NCBI GenBank assembly: GCA_030762935.1 | Contig: CM060883.1 | Location: 33,813,501 to 33,877,500, forward strand | Origin: Hymenopus coronatus | Lineage: Eukaryota > Arthropoda > Insecta > Mantodea > Hymenopodidae | Direction of reading: 5' to 3' | DNA length: 64,000 bases | Shown: one piece after another, positions 31,957-42,875 of the stretch | Layout of the letters: each line of letters opens with the position of its first letter | Numbering within the stretch: position 1 is the stretch's first letter | Notes under the pieces: model-generated | Databases searched by the model: none | What the model saw: only the letters and a program-made list of their open reading frames with translations | What the model was told of the DNA's origin: nothing | Position numbers and translations under genes: made by a program

Positions 31957-32658
31957 CTGTGGACAAAATAGCTCAAAAACGAAAAGACCGTTAAATACCA
32001 AACTTGGTATTTAAGTTTGGTATCCTCCAAGGATGCGACACGAATATTTTCAAGAAATTCCCTCCACTCCAAACTACCCTTTACATGGAACTTTTTGCAA
32101 ACATTTCGATTTTCTCAAAAATGGCTCTAAAGATTTTGATTAAAATATCGTATATTAAATATATTCATATGACAAATGGAATGTATATCTTGAATTTTCT
32201 GGAAATAGCCTCTGAAGACTACTTTATTCTGGATGAACTTTACGGAATTTTGAATAACTGCTAAACCGTAAGACGTGGACAAAAAGTTACCACACAAAAA
32301 TGTAAAGCACGTTCAAACACACCATTTATGTTATATGCATTTTTTGTGCAGTTGATCGTTTTTAAGATATTCTTGGTTTTTGGTTTCCGCTTTGAAAAAC
32401 TTATACTTTTGTCATACAGGAATTTGTCAACTCCTGTCCCTATAAACAAAGGAACTTCAGTCACAACACCACCAGCTTCTGACTATCACTTTAACCCATG
32501 CTACTCCGTTATTTCGCTTCTACTTACAAGGAAACAAGTAATAAGACTATTTCTTCTTATTTTTTCTCGATTAGAATGAAGTAAATAAGAGCATAAGCTT
32601 TTTAACAATAATTTGTTGCAGAGATGTTGAGAAAGTCATGCGAATGGAATACATCAGA
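31764..32658 (-). mobile_element. HLN element, full length, long microsatellite (subfamily A)
   Basis: 895 bp, one of the best copies for defining the family. ACTTACCCTACACGTACTAT opens the stem-loop, then come about 25 GT units (31905-31955), a near-perfect AAATACCAAACTTGGTATTT at about 31994-32013, ATGGCTCTAAAGATTTTGAT, TGTAAAGCACGTTCAAACAC, TTTCGCTTCTACTTACAAGG, and the terminus GGAATACATCAGA followed by T6. Confidence 0.93.
31905..31955. repeat. (GT)n microsatellite inside HLN
   Basis: About 25 units. The tract occupies the same place in every intact HLN copy but varies from a few to about 25 units. Confidence 0.95.
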
Positions 32659-32716
32659 TTTTTTATCGTGTATAACGCCCACTTTTACTATTTGTAGCAC
32701 CGTAGGCGTATTTTGG
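32659..32716 (-). repeat. SINE-B 3' tail fragment
   Basis: T6 then ATCGTGTATAACGCCCACTT and GTAGCACCGTAGGCG match the 3' end of the SINE-B copies at 21787 and 29885. The rest is missing. Confidence 0.65.
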
Positions 32717-32925
32717 AAAAAGACGACCCTCTTAAAGAATATGGGGATAAAACATTTGGAGAACGATCCCCTATAAAGGACACCTTGTGGTGTGTAGCAA
32801 ATGAAATGGCTGAGAGGCTAGTTTCCTAAGAACGCAACGTATGAAAAGAGTTTTAATTCAGAGACCAAACACTGCAGGACCTTGATAGGGACACCAAGGT
32901 GATAAAAGGGATGCTCAACCAAGTC

Positions 32926-33450
32926 AGATGGCTCAGGTGGTTTCGTCTGTAACTGGGGGTTGGAGGTCCGGGTCCCATCCACCGCGCACTCTGGACTTGA
33001 GTTTTTCCATGGTATTCCTGAAGCCGCTTAGGCGAATGCTGGGGTGCTGTATATCTAACACGGTTCCTTTACTTTCATTTCCTTTCTCTTCTTCATCTTT
33101 GCAGGCGGATGGCATGGTCGCTTGCTCCGAGTAAAACTCTCCTCCCGCTGGTTGCATCGATTGAGGCTAGGTGCCGTTGTAGAGGCATACTTCCGACGGC
33201 CTCCAGGCACCTGTATAGCCTCCGTGGCGCGCTAGGGCTGTCATCTAGTGAGACTGTTAGGGACTTCAGTGCGACTCTGCGTTTAGCTCCGTCATTTCCT
33301 TTGTGTACACCTGTAGTTTCCTCACCTCTCAACCCTTCCTCTGGGAGGGGGGGGGGGGCGTTGCAGGCCGCAATAGACAGTTGCCGCACAGTTGCCGAGC
33401 TGACCCCGTCGCTAGCATACTCATACCTCAAGGGATGTTCTAACAATTAA
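32926..33450 (+). repeat. Putative SINE, family D (long copy)
   Basis: The head is GATGGCTCAGGTGGTTTCG with GGTCCGGGTCCCATCC as a rough B box. A pyrimidine tract, GCGGATGGCATGGTCGCTTG, a GC-rich body and a G10 run follow. The open frames on both strands (113 and 117 codons) overlap each other and show no domain, so they are taken as by-products of high GC. Unit length and family limits are uncertain. Confidence 0.42.
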
Positions 33451-33468
33451 AGCGATTGCTTTGTTTTT

Positions 33469-34216
33469 ATTTTCTTTACACTCACTACGTACATAGTGTA
33501 TAGAAAAGGTATTGTATTCCACCCAAATACTCATTCCGAGATTTGACGGAAATACATGTTTTGAGATCTAAGGGAAGCCATTTTTACAAAAAGGTCGTGT
33601 TTGTGTGTGTCTGTGGACAGCATAACTCCAAAAAAGAAAAGAAAATACCAAATTTAGTATTTAAGTTAAGTATCTTCCAAGGATGCGGCACGAAGATTTT
33701 GATAAAAATACCCTTATCCCAAACTACATTGCATAGCAACATTTCGTAAATTTTGATCCTCTCAATAAGGATATTTACATGACAAACAAATGCATATATT
33801 GCATTTTCTGGAAAGAGCTTCTAAAGACCTCTTTATTCTGAATACATTTTTCTGAATTTTGTATAACTATAACCATAAGAAATAGACAAAAACTTACAAA
33901 AATGTAGATCTCGTTTATGTCATACATTTTTTTCGTGGAGTTGACCATTTTCGAGATATTCCTTGTTATTCTTTCAGTTTTAAAATACCTATAACCTTTC
34001 TCATACGGACGGACAAATTTCAATCATATGGCAAGCAGTTTTTAAAAGATTTATCTATCACTTTATTCCCTTATTTTCCTTCTAATTATTAGGGAATAAA
34101 TAATGAGACAATTTCTGTAATGTTTATCTCGATTAGCATGAAGTATATGTAAGAATAAACTTTTATATAATATCTTACAGCGATGTGGAAAAAAACATGG
34201 AATGGAACATATCAGA
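33469..34216 (-). mobile_element. HLN element (subfamily B), microsatellite contracted
   Basis: ATTTTCTTTACACTCACTAC opens the stem-loop, (GT)n is only GTGTTTGTGTGTGTC, TGTAGATCTCGTTTATGTC is the diagnostic block with a deletion, and the end is GGAACATATCAGA. Confidence 0.87.
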
Positions 34217-34446
34217 GTTTTTTATAGGTAATACTATAAAAATAATAATTATTAATTCCACGTTTATTAAAATATGTTTTCATTCTGAATATGTAAATAT
34301 ACTCGGCCTAATTAGCCAAAATAAAAATATATATCTTCTCCTACAGATATTGAGTTACATGTACCATTTTAATTACATTTCTAATACCGTTGTAAAAACT
34401 CTCCTGATTTAAATTTTCCAATACTGAATTGTCTTTTTCTAAAAAA

Positions 34447-35240
34447 TCAGATAAGTTCCATTTACATAACTTTCTCATGCTGTTCTACAAACAAATTTTT
34501 CTTACAAACGATTATTATTTGACCTACGTTATGCTTATCTAGATAAACGTTAGCAGAATTGTCTTAAACTTTGCTTCCTTGTAAGTAGAATGGAAATAAG
34601 GGAATACATTAGGCTAAAACGATAGTCAAGTATTTCAAAAGCTGGTCGCTATGTGACACAATTGAGGTTTGTTTCGCTTTGCATTCTCTCGTCTGAGAAA
34701 AGTTAATTAGTTTAAAATGGAAACCAACAACAATGAATGTCTGAAAACGGGAATCTCTTCCAGATAAACATATATAACACGAATTAAGTGTTTTAAGATG
34801 CTTAGTAAGTTTTTGTTTATCAATTACGATTATGCAAAATTCTGCAAAAGTAAAACAGAATAATGAGCACTTCAGAGGATATTCCCAGAAAATTCAAAAT
34901 ATGCATTTTATTTATGATGTGAGTGTCTTTAATATGCGGTATTTTAATCAAAATCGTTACAGCCATATTTTGGAAAATAACATTTTTCGAAAAATTCTCC
35001 ATGTAAAGGGTATTTAGGGGTAGGGAGACTTAAAAATCTTCGTGTTGAATGCTTGGGAGATGCAAACTTAAATAGCAAGTTTGGTATCAAACGGACTTTT
35101 CGCTGTTACTAGAAATGTTTTTTTCGCACTCAGGCAGCTCAAAACATATATTTCCGATGAAATTTCGGAATCCAATTTTTGGGTGGAATACAATATGTTC
35201 TCCATGCCTGCATACATTGTATATACGAGCTCGAAAAAGT
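34447..35240 (+). mobile_element. HLN element, full length, no microsatellite
   Basis: TCAGATAAGTTCCATTTACA to ACGAGCTCGAAAAAGT. The (AC)n section is gone: GGACTTTTCGCTGTTACTAG passes straight to AAATGTTTTTTTCGCACTCA. Confidence 0.83.
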
Positions 35241-35332
35241 AAAACAATTAGTATTGTAACCGATGGATAATTTTCTTCTGACGGCTTGCGTCGATGATTA
35301 TGTTAGGGGTAACCTACATGAAATGGATTTTT

Positions 35333-36200
35333 ATTTTCTCTGCACGTACTATGTGCACAGTGTATAGAGAAGGTATTGTAATACACCCAAAAATTCGATA
35401 CCGAGATTTCAACGGAAATATACGTTTTAGGGTCCCCTATATCAAAAAAAAAAAAAAAAAAAAGCATTTTCAGAAAAAGTTCCGTGTGTGTCCGTGTGTC
35501 TGTGAACACGATAACTCAAATACCAAAAGTCTGTAAAATACCAAACTTGGTATTTAAGTTTAGTATCTTGGGATGCGACATGAATATTTTGAAAAAAATC
35601 CGCTCACCCCAAACTACAATTTACATGGAACTTTTTTCGAAAATTTTGATTTTCTCAAAAATGGCTCCAACGATTTTGATTAAAGTACGGTATATTAAAG
35701 ATAATTACCCGACAAATAATATGTATATCTTGAATATTCTGGGAAAGCCTCTGAAGACCACTTTATTCTGTATGAACTTTACGGAATTTTGTATAGCTGT
35801 TAAACCGTAAGAGATGGACAAAAACTTACCACACAGAAAATGTAGAGCACATTAAAACACACAACTTATGTCATACACATTTTTTTTTCGTGGAGTTGAT
35901 CGTTTTTAATATTGCTTGGTTTTAGTTTCAGCATTGAAAAACTTATACTTTTCTCATACAGGAATTTGTCAACTTCTGTCCATAGAAACAAAGAAACTTC
36001 AGTCGCAAAGCAATTAGGTTTTGACTATTACTTTAACCCCTGGTACTCCTTTATTTCCCTTCTACTTATAAGAAAGCAAGTATTAAGACTATTTTTGCTA
36101 TTTGTTTCTCGATTAGAATGACGTAAATAGAAGCATAAGCTTTTTAACAATAATTTGTTGCATAGATATAGAGAAAGTCATGTGAATGGAACACATCAGA
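35333..36200 (-). mobile_element. HLN element, full length (subfamily A), A-run expansion
   Basis: ATTTTCTCTGCACGTACTATG stem-loop, an A19 run at 35443 where most copies have A6-8, TGTAGAGCACATTAAAACAC, and the terminus GGAACACATCAGA followed by T7. Confidence 0.92.
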
Positions 36201-36329
36201 TTTTTTTATTGCTTCATTTGTGTATCCACCTTTAACTTCAATGGTCACATCGGGGGCTTTGACTTGTAAAACAGCTTATACTTCTGTAGGTTTGAAGGTT
36301 AGGTAAATCAATTTTATATCATTAAACAC

Positions 36330-36393
36330 ACGCGGATTCACTCTCACGTGCATAGTTCCAAATATGTGGGGGATAGGGAATAAATTCTTTTTT
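36330..36393 (-). repeat. SINE-E 3' fragment
   Basis: On the minus strand, TTATTCCCTATCCCCCACA and GTGAGAGTGAATCCGCGTGT match the body of the SINE at 42691. The tRNA-like head is missing. Confidence 0.6.
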
Positions 36394-36547
36394 GAGACGT
36401 TAATATATGGTAGCCAAGAGTTTTCATATCAAGTGTTTGTTTTATATTAATGGAAAGAAATTGATGCCATATTGATTTATTGATTATGTGGTAAAGAAAA
36501 AATTAATTACTGAAAGGAATTAGTCTATAAGTGTTCTGTGAATATCG

Positions 36548-36803
36548 ATTTTTTTTTTTTTTTTGTAGTTTAACGTCCTTTAACCTGGTTTGGTCATATC
36601 GGACGATGAATGCAATTGATGATATGATGCTCAAATGATCTCGGGGTCCATGGAGCTTAAAGTTACTCGACATTCGTCTTCTCAGGATAAGAGAAAACCC
36701 CGAAAAAAACCTTACCCGGGTAACTCACCCTAAGCGAGATTCGAACTCACGACCTTTTGAACGTGAGGCAGGCATGTTACCACCACGCTAACCAGGCGGG
36801 CAA
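36548..36803 (-). repeat. tRNA-derived SINE, family F
   Basis: Minus strand: GCCTGGTTAGCGTGGTGGTAACATG (A box) and GGTCGTGAGTTCGAATCTCG (B box), then TTTTTTCGGGGTTTTCTCTT, ATCCTGAGAAGACGAATGTCG, AATTGCATTCATCGTCCGAT and GTTAAAGGACGTTAAACTAC, ending in a poly-A tail of about 18 (T-run at 36549-36566). The body recurs at 43449 and, decayed, at 40921. Confidence 0.85.
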
Positions 36804-37339
36804 TATTGAATTTAATGTGTATTTTAAGTATAATTTCATTTATGATTTAAAATAATTATCTGAAAAAATTCAACAATGATAATTGCATTGCTACGGGCAT
36901 GAAAAAGGAAGTTGTTCTTTCTAGTATACCCATATTTAAATATTCACTAAGTGCAAATAACTTATATTATGTGTACCAAAAGTAATTTATTTATAAATAA
37001 AAGGAAGTCTGTATTATACACTCCCTTAAGGAATGTTTAATAAGGATAAACATGTAGAATAAGCTTCGAATCTATATAAGAGCTGAATAGACGCTCAACT
37101 GTGTGCATTCCTTATTGGTCAGTCTTCACGTGATCATCATTGCTCGGCACAAGGGTAGCGTCCTATGGGAACGCGAGCTGTGGAATGCAATCTTAATTTA
37201 TCTGTGCCATCATACAGTGTTAATAATTATTGTATCCAGTGATATTGAAGAATATACAAGAACATCTTACCAGTGTATTATTTACAAGTATTATATTACC
37301 TGTAATGCATTATCTCCCTCGCGGCCACGACCCTGAGAC

Positions 37340-37385
<46 letters not shown>

Positions 37386-37489
37386 GTATTACTGTGAGTA
37401 ATACAAAAAAGAATTTCAACTAGCTCGCCGACATATTTGTAATAAATTGTCACCTAACCGATGAGCAAAAAGGATTTCGTAACAGGTAA
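36804..37489. other. No gene; TATA-containing stretch, possible LTR or promoter
   Basis: TATATAAG at 37073-37080 is followed by AGCTGAATAGACGCTCAACTG and by sequence of higher complexity with a 77-codon frame (37103-37336). This could be a promoter with a 5' exon or part of an LTR; I found no repeat copy to decide. A (TAA)n tract follows. Confidence 0.3.
37341..37383. repeat. (TAA)n microsatellite
   Basis: About 14 uninterrupted TAA units directly after GACCCTGAGACG. Confidence 0.95.
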
Positions 37490-37563
37490 AAGAAAAATTT
37501 CCCGTCCCAGCCGGGAATCGAGTAAGAAGTCAGCTCGCTGACCAGTCGATCGAGGAGGCAGTG
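37490..37563 (-). repeat. SINE-E tRNA-like head fragment
   Basis: Minus strand: GCCTCCTCGATCGACTGGTC, AGCGAGCTGACTTCTTACTCG and ATTCCCGGCTGGGA align with the head of the SINE at 42691. Confidence 0.6.
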
Positions 37564-38064
37564 GAGAGAGGGTGTGCTTGTGGTCTTCTGAAGGCACTAC
37601 AAGGTTTGTTTGTGAGAGGGCAGTAAAGGTTATGGTGGACAATCAGGCGTGAGTCGAGTAGGGCAATGTATGTGTCGTACGTACTTAAACAGTTGCGACG
37701 CGTAACAGCAAAAGGAATTGTGTATTCCATAAGGTAAGTTCTAACAGTGTAGATTGTGGTTGGAGTTTGCTTTCAAATTTCGTTCAACCCAGTGCGAAAC
37801 TTGGGTTTTTATCGGCTATTTTGGAAATTCTGCTGTTTCCCTGGGCTTCATCTCATTCGAAGCAACAGGAGACGGAATCTTCAAGAGTGCCCAAATCAAC
37901 ATTTTGGATGGAATGCTGGCCATTCGTCGAGTCCAAGGTAAGAAAGAATTTCTCCGATTAGACAGTGTCAGGCCAATTCTATTGGGGAATGCATTGATTA
38001 CAGTGCTAGTTACGTAAAATGAAAGTAACTAAAATTGCCACGTGAATGCATTTTGACGTCACTG
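37564..38064 (+). other. Candidate host exon region with splice-donor consensus
   Basis: Two strong 5' splice-site matches lie 204 bp apart: AAG|GTAAGT at 37731-37739 and AAG|GTAAGA at 37935-37943. Between them the sequence is complex and open in more than one plus frame. The longest, 37754-38017, would encode FKFRSTQCETWVFIGYFG and SFEATGDGIFKSAQINIL, but runs past the second donor. No repeat family is recognised here. It may be a non-coding first exon, a coding exon, or chance. Confidence 0.3.
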
Positions 38065-39003
38065 GTAATTATGCAGAGCTTCGGCCGCTCTAAAACTCGA
38101 ACTAAGTGTGATTGCTTGACTTTGTATTTCTGATGACGATTTTAAAGGTTTTTATCTGTCGGAAAAGCTTTTTTTTTTACTATAGACAAATTCGTGTGTA
38201 AGCTGCAACGGTTTGTATTTTGTGTATATGACGGATATTTGCCAAATAATTATATATACACGAGTATTACATATATAAATAATAAATGGTTTTATAATGT
38301 TCTGAAACATATTTCTTCGCCAAGTACTACCACAATAGGAAAGTGGAAACATACATTTTTATACACACATTAACCTTAACGGATTCGAATCTAACCTCGC
38401 GCTAAATTTGAAAACCACCGGACCCAGTAGTTTCGCCTACAGAAACAGATTTAAAAAAAACAAAAAAACTTACTACTCCAACAACTACTATAGTCACACT
38501 AACCGGTTAATTCTTACGGGTTCTCACGACGCGGTAATCCTGCCAAGAGCGACATATGACGTTCTTGCATACCAATAGATAAGTGTCTTCCGCTAGCAAC
38601 GGAACCAAGCTTTCTCATTATAAATCCAGTATATCAGTATATATCTATCTACACATTATAAATTATTTATTGTTCATATAATACTCATTTATGTAAAATT
38701 ATTTGGTAAATATCCGGGTAATTATTTACAAGTTGGGCCGCTAGCTCTCTCCACTGCGACTTATACCAGTTTTGTACTCTAACGGGACCGGTGTGGTTAG
38801 AGGGGTATTAGGGGTGGGGAGATGGTTTAAAAAACTAATGTTGCACCTGTTTATATACACACACTAACCTAAACGGATTGGAACCTAACCTCGCGCTAAA
38901 TTTGAAATCCACCGGCTTTGAAATTGTCATCATAAACACAAAGTCAATCAATCGCACTTAGTTTCATTCGATTTTAGAGCGGCCGGAGTTCTGCATAATA
39001 AAA
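38065..39003. repeat. Foldback-like unit: 85-bp inverted repeats plus direct repeats
   Basis: ATTATGCAGAGCTTCGGCCG at 38068 and its inverse near 38980-39003 open arms of about 85 bp (38065-38147 and 38917-39003), about 85% alike, sharing CGGCCGCTCTAAAA and GATTGACTTTGTGTTT-type strings. A separate direct repeat of about 65 bp (38357-38421 and 38850-38915) shares CTAACCTCGCGCTAAATTTG. GAGCGACATATG near 38548 has a direct partner, TAGCGACATATG, near 39060. The pattern suggests a MITE or foldback element that has been partly duplicated, but no target duplication was found. Confidence 0.55.
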
Positions 39004-40920
39004 TTCACTGAACAGCTGTATCTGCGTGAAACATACTTGTCATACATCAGCACAGCGTCTAGCGACATATGCCGGTGTTGCATTCCACAACACTGTTCGC
39101 CTGCCGCCGACAATGAAACTCAGGTTTTAGGCACTTTAGTGTGTAGTATTATTATTTATATATTTACATTGCAAAAGTACTACAAGACTTCTTTATTCAT
39201 ATTCTACTCCTTCTAGGCAGCATACTTCTTAAATATTCACAAAAAAGGATCGCTACGCGCACGTAATAAATTTGCGTTTAACTTAATTACGGAGCTTTTC
39301 CGATAAAAAAAAAAAAATGGTGAAAACGTAACAAGTATAAACCAAACTTACAGTCAAACCACAATTTGTTTAATTTCTAGAGGGGCCCAAGTCCTCTATA
39401 ATAACCAAAATGCCTATTAATTTCTTCTTCTCTTCTTTCTTTATTAGAAAGATAGAAATAATAGTATTATTGGTGATGGGTGTTCTATTGGTCATGATGA
39501 TGTTCCCTTTGTATGACGTGTTCAACGTCCCTGAGCTCTTGCTCGCAGTGGGACCAAATAAACAAACAAATGCCCGTTCCTCTAATGGAGATTTAAGAAT
39601 TCTTATTCGTGGATGAAATTAAGTGCTTCTGTCCCTTGGATATGCCTAGATTTGTTATTGGTGTACATTTTTATGGTTTTATATCCTGTAAATAGCCTTG
39701 CAACGACTGTCCAATTTTACTACTTCTGGTCTAGTGAAGTATAGTGTCAGGATTATGCTGCGAATAGTTAATTTTCAGGAATGTTTATAATGTTCTGATA
39801 TAGTTCGTTTGGAAAGGATTGATTCGATATTCATAATTCCTAGAGTTACATATCTATTCGCGTTGTTATTTGCATCACTGAGCTCGCAAGAATCCCGAGT
39901 ACATGTTGACATGATGCGCCAGTTATTTGAATATTGTTATACGGTGTTTGTGCTCAGGTAGTCTTGGGTTGTTTTTTACGTAAATTGGTTTTAAGTATTC
40001 AAAGCATTTGTTCAATTACTGGGGCCTATGATTATGTAAGTAATGAAAGAGTTACAAGACAGAGCTCCCAAACTGAATTTCCTGTGTTTAGAATTGATCC
40101 TTGGTCATCCTTAAATGTTGATAGTAGAAATGCAAAGTTATATGAACCCTAGATTGTGACTAGCTGAACCGCAAATAAGTCGTGTGGTTTTGGTGCTAGG
40201 ACCGCGGAGGTGAAAGCTGTTGCAGGTCGAAAAGGGTGTTTGGGGCAAGATCCTGAATAATAGCCTTGACGGCGAAAATAAAATGGCGCAGTAGACAGGG
40301 CCATAAACTAATACGCCATAAGTTTACATTTTATATCGCAAAGAGGGGAAAAACTGCAAAAACAGCGCCGAATTATAGTAATTTTTAAAAAGTAACCTAT
40401 TACCAATATTAAAAATCCAAGTACACAGTTTATTACTCACACTCTTGGGAACAGACAGATTTTGAAAGTAGGAAAACAACCAAAAGTTTGAAGCTGAGAA
40501 AACTGGCTCTAAAGTTTGACATAGTGTCATTTAACCACGAAACGCTTTAAAATGGTATCCAAAAACATATGTTTTAACCGCCATAGAAGATTCACACATT
40601 GCAAAATGTACCTTAGAGTATGGTGTAGTTTTTGCAGAAAAAATAAAAAATTGACTTTTTTGTCCAAAATCGTTATTATAGTTTTGGAACATCAAATATT
40701 CATGAGTAACAGCGTTGTTTATTAGACTATTACCAAATATGTGTAAAATATAATTATTTGCTTTTATGTAGTTTCCGAAAAAAGAGAATCAAGATGTGAG
40801 TTGGGCTAATTTTATCAAATCAATGGACTTTCGGGTATCGTGGGAACTATATGCAATTAGTTGTTACTACATCTCAGGATTGAAGAACAGTATTATTGAA
40901 GAAATTTGTTGGGGATATTT
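39004..40920. other. No recognised gene; one small membrane-like frame
   Basis: Apparently single-copy. A 68-codon plus frame at 39410-39616 has a start context CAAAATGCC and a hydrophobic stretch, IEIIVLLVMGVLLVMMMFPL, that could span a membrane. The same place also shows a long pyrimidine tract ending in TTATTAG at about 39447, which looks like a 3' splice site. The two readings exclude each other and neither is supported by a known family. The rest, including frames at 39934 and 40324, is unrecognised. Confidence 0.3.
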
Positions 40921-41125
40921 AGTTTCACGTCTTTAACCGGTTAGGTAATATTGGAGGTGAATGCAATTGGTGAAAGATGCTCAAATAAGCCAGGGTTGGA
41001 CAAAGCTTAAAGTTGCCCATTATCTTATGAAGGTAAAGGAAAACTTCCGGAATAAACCTTATCAGAGTATAGGGAACCAAATATTCGAATAATGAAACCT
41101 ATTGAATGTGAGACCTATACGCTAA
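40921..41125 (-). repeat. SINE-F, decayed copy
   Basis: GTTTCACGTCTTTAACCGGT, GAATGCAATTGGTG, GATGCTCAAAT and AAAGCTTAAAGTTGCCCATT parallel the copy at 36548 in the same order. The tRNA-like head is barely recognisable. Confidence 0.6.
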
Positions 41126-41208
41126 CGTTTAAAGCTATAAAAACAAAAATCAAAATTACTTTTCTTAACCTACAATTAAAGATATAATGCAGTATACAAC
41201 GATTTATT

Positions 41209-41958
41209 ACTTTCTCTAACACGTATGTACAATGTACATAGTAGATAGATAAATTAGTGTATTCCATCCAAAATTCGATACCAAAATATCAACGGAAACA
41301 CTTTTTTTTGGCGGGTTGAATCCAAAGATGATATTTTTAGAAAAAGGTCCTCGTGTGTGGGTGGAAAGCATGACTCAATAAAGAAAAGTCAGTTAAGAAC
41401 CAAAACTGGTATTTAAGTTCAGTATCTTCTAAAAATGCGGCACGAAGATTTTCATAAAAATTCTGCTCATTACATGGAGTATTTTTCAAAATTTTAATTT
41501 TCTCTCAAATGGCTATAACAATTTTTATCAAAATACTGAGTTTATTTTCATGATATACGGAATTTTTATCTGGGAATAGTCTCTGAAGTAGATAAAGACT
41601 TACTACACAAAAAGTATAGAGCTTGTTAAAACACAAAATTGATGTCATATACATATTTTTGTAAAGTGAATCGTTTCCGGGATATTCTTTATTTGTTTCT
41701 TTTTTAATGTACTCCAACCTTTCCCAAACGGGATGTCATTTTTAGTTACATACATATATACCGGCTCTTGCTGTGGTTTTTTTTCTTCTTTACTTCTGGT
41801 CATGTAAAGAGAGTCAATCAGCAATTGTTTCGCCAGCTTTTAAAAGAGTTGACTATCGCTTTAACCTAGTGTACCCCTTATTTTCCTTCTATTTACAAGG
41901 AAGCAAGTAATAAGACTATTTCTGCTAAAGTTTGTTTCAATTACCTTAGTGTAGATAA
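41209..41958 (-). mobile_element. HLN element, 5' end missing
   Basis: ACTTTCTCTAACACGTATGT opens a decayed stem-loop. GTATAGAGCTTGTTAAAACAC is the diagnostic block and there is almost no (GT)n. It stops at CAATTACCTTAGTGTAGATAA, where a SINE-C begins. Confidence 0.82.
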
Positions 41959-42220
41959 GTCGCCCTCCGTGGTGTAGCGGTTACCATACTAACTTCATAT
42001 ACCCAAGATCGCGGAAGATGGATCTTTTCGGGTGTAAAAATCCTTAGCATGGCTTCCTTCTGAAGGGAAGTAAAACCATTGGTCCCGTGATGTAGATTTA
42101 CGGCACGTAAAAGAACCTCAATCCTGATAAAGAGGCCTCTGAGCAAAATTAAGTGGTCTTTCAGCAATTTAGAATGGGGCACTGAGAACCATAGCAGTTA
42201 AAGAGCGTCAATAAATAAAA
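41959..42220 (+). repeat. tRNA-derived SINE, family C, B box deleted
   Basis: Starts GTCGCCCTCCGTGGTGTAGC, but GATCGCGGAAGATGGATC shows that about 15 bp holding the B box are lost compared with the copy at 29960. Body and tail (TTAAAGAGCGTCAATAAATA) are retained. Without a B box it should be a poor Pol III template. Confidence 0.85.
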
Positions 42221-42654
42221 CATTTACTTTTTATTCCGTGCAATTGCATTAATTATAGTGAATGTAACATTACCGAAGAAAGGGTTTAAGGAGAAATCCT
42301 CAAATTCGGTACTCCAGCGCCGTGTAACGTGCAGAAGAGAAAAAATAGCGTAGGCATCCTGAAAACAGGAAATTACAATCTAATTTATCCCGAATTCAAT
42401 TAGCTATCTATCCGCACACACAAAACTTAACTTTCTCTCCACCCTCTCCACCAAAGTCCTTTACCCTATCCTTCTGGGAGGCTCTTCCATGTTCCCAAAC
42501 CTCATTAATCTAAATTAAAGCGTTGGCCCGGTCCAATAATTACAAGTAACTGCCTCCCGATTAACACAAACTCGTACCGTATTCCAGCCAAGGAATATCC
42601 TACACCAGTGCTTTCATCTCTTCGCTCCTTAATCCTTAAGAAAAAAACAGCTTT
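42221..42654. other. No gene seen
   Basis: Unrecognised; a pyrimidine-rich tract lies at 42425-42480. Confidence 0.4.
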
Positions 42655-42690
42655 TTACTTTCTCTAGCCCGTGTGCACAATGTACATAGC
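42655..42690 (-). mobile_element. HLN hairpin scrap
   Basis: ACTTTCTCTAGCCCGTGTGC followed by ACAATGTACATAG: the left arm and loop of the HLN stem-loop, cut by a SINE-E. Confidence 0.65.
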
Positions 42691-42865
42691 GACTGCCTCC
42701 GTGGTCAGCAAGCTGACTTCTCACCCAGAGGTCCCGGGTTCAATTCCCGGCTGGGGTGGATAATCTTTCTTTAGTCAGAATTATTCCCTATCCCCCACAG
42801 AGTCTGGAAGTATATATGTGAGAGTGAATTTGTGTGTTTAGGGAAAATAAAACGATCTAAACCCA
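42691..42865 (+). repeat. tRNA-derived SINE, family E
   Basis: CCGTGGTCAGCAAGCTGAC (A-box region) and GGTCCCGGGTTCAATTCCCG (B box) form a clear tRNA-like head. TTCCCTATCCCCCACAGAG and GTGAGAGTGAATTTGTGTG form the body. Fragments of the same family lie at 36330, 37490 and 60796. Confidence 0.82.
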
Positions 42866-42875
42866 ATGTAAAAAA

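Noticed and set aside
33093..33450. Two overlapping frames of more than 110 codons on opposite strands
   Set aside because: They lie inside a GC-rich putative SINE with a G10 run, show no domain, and mirror each other.
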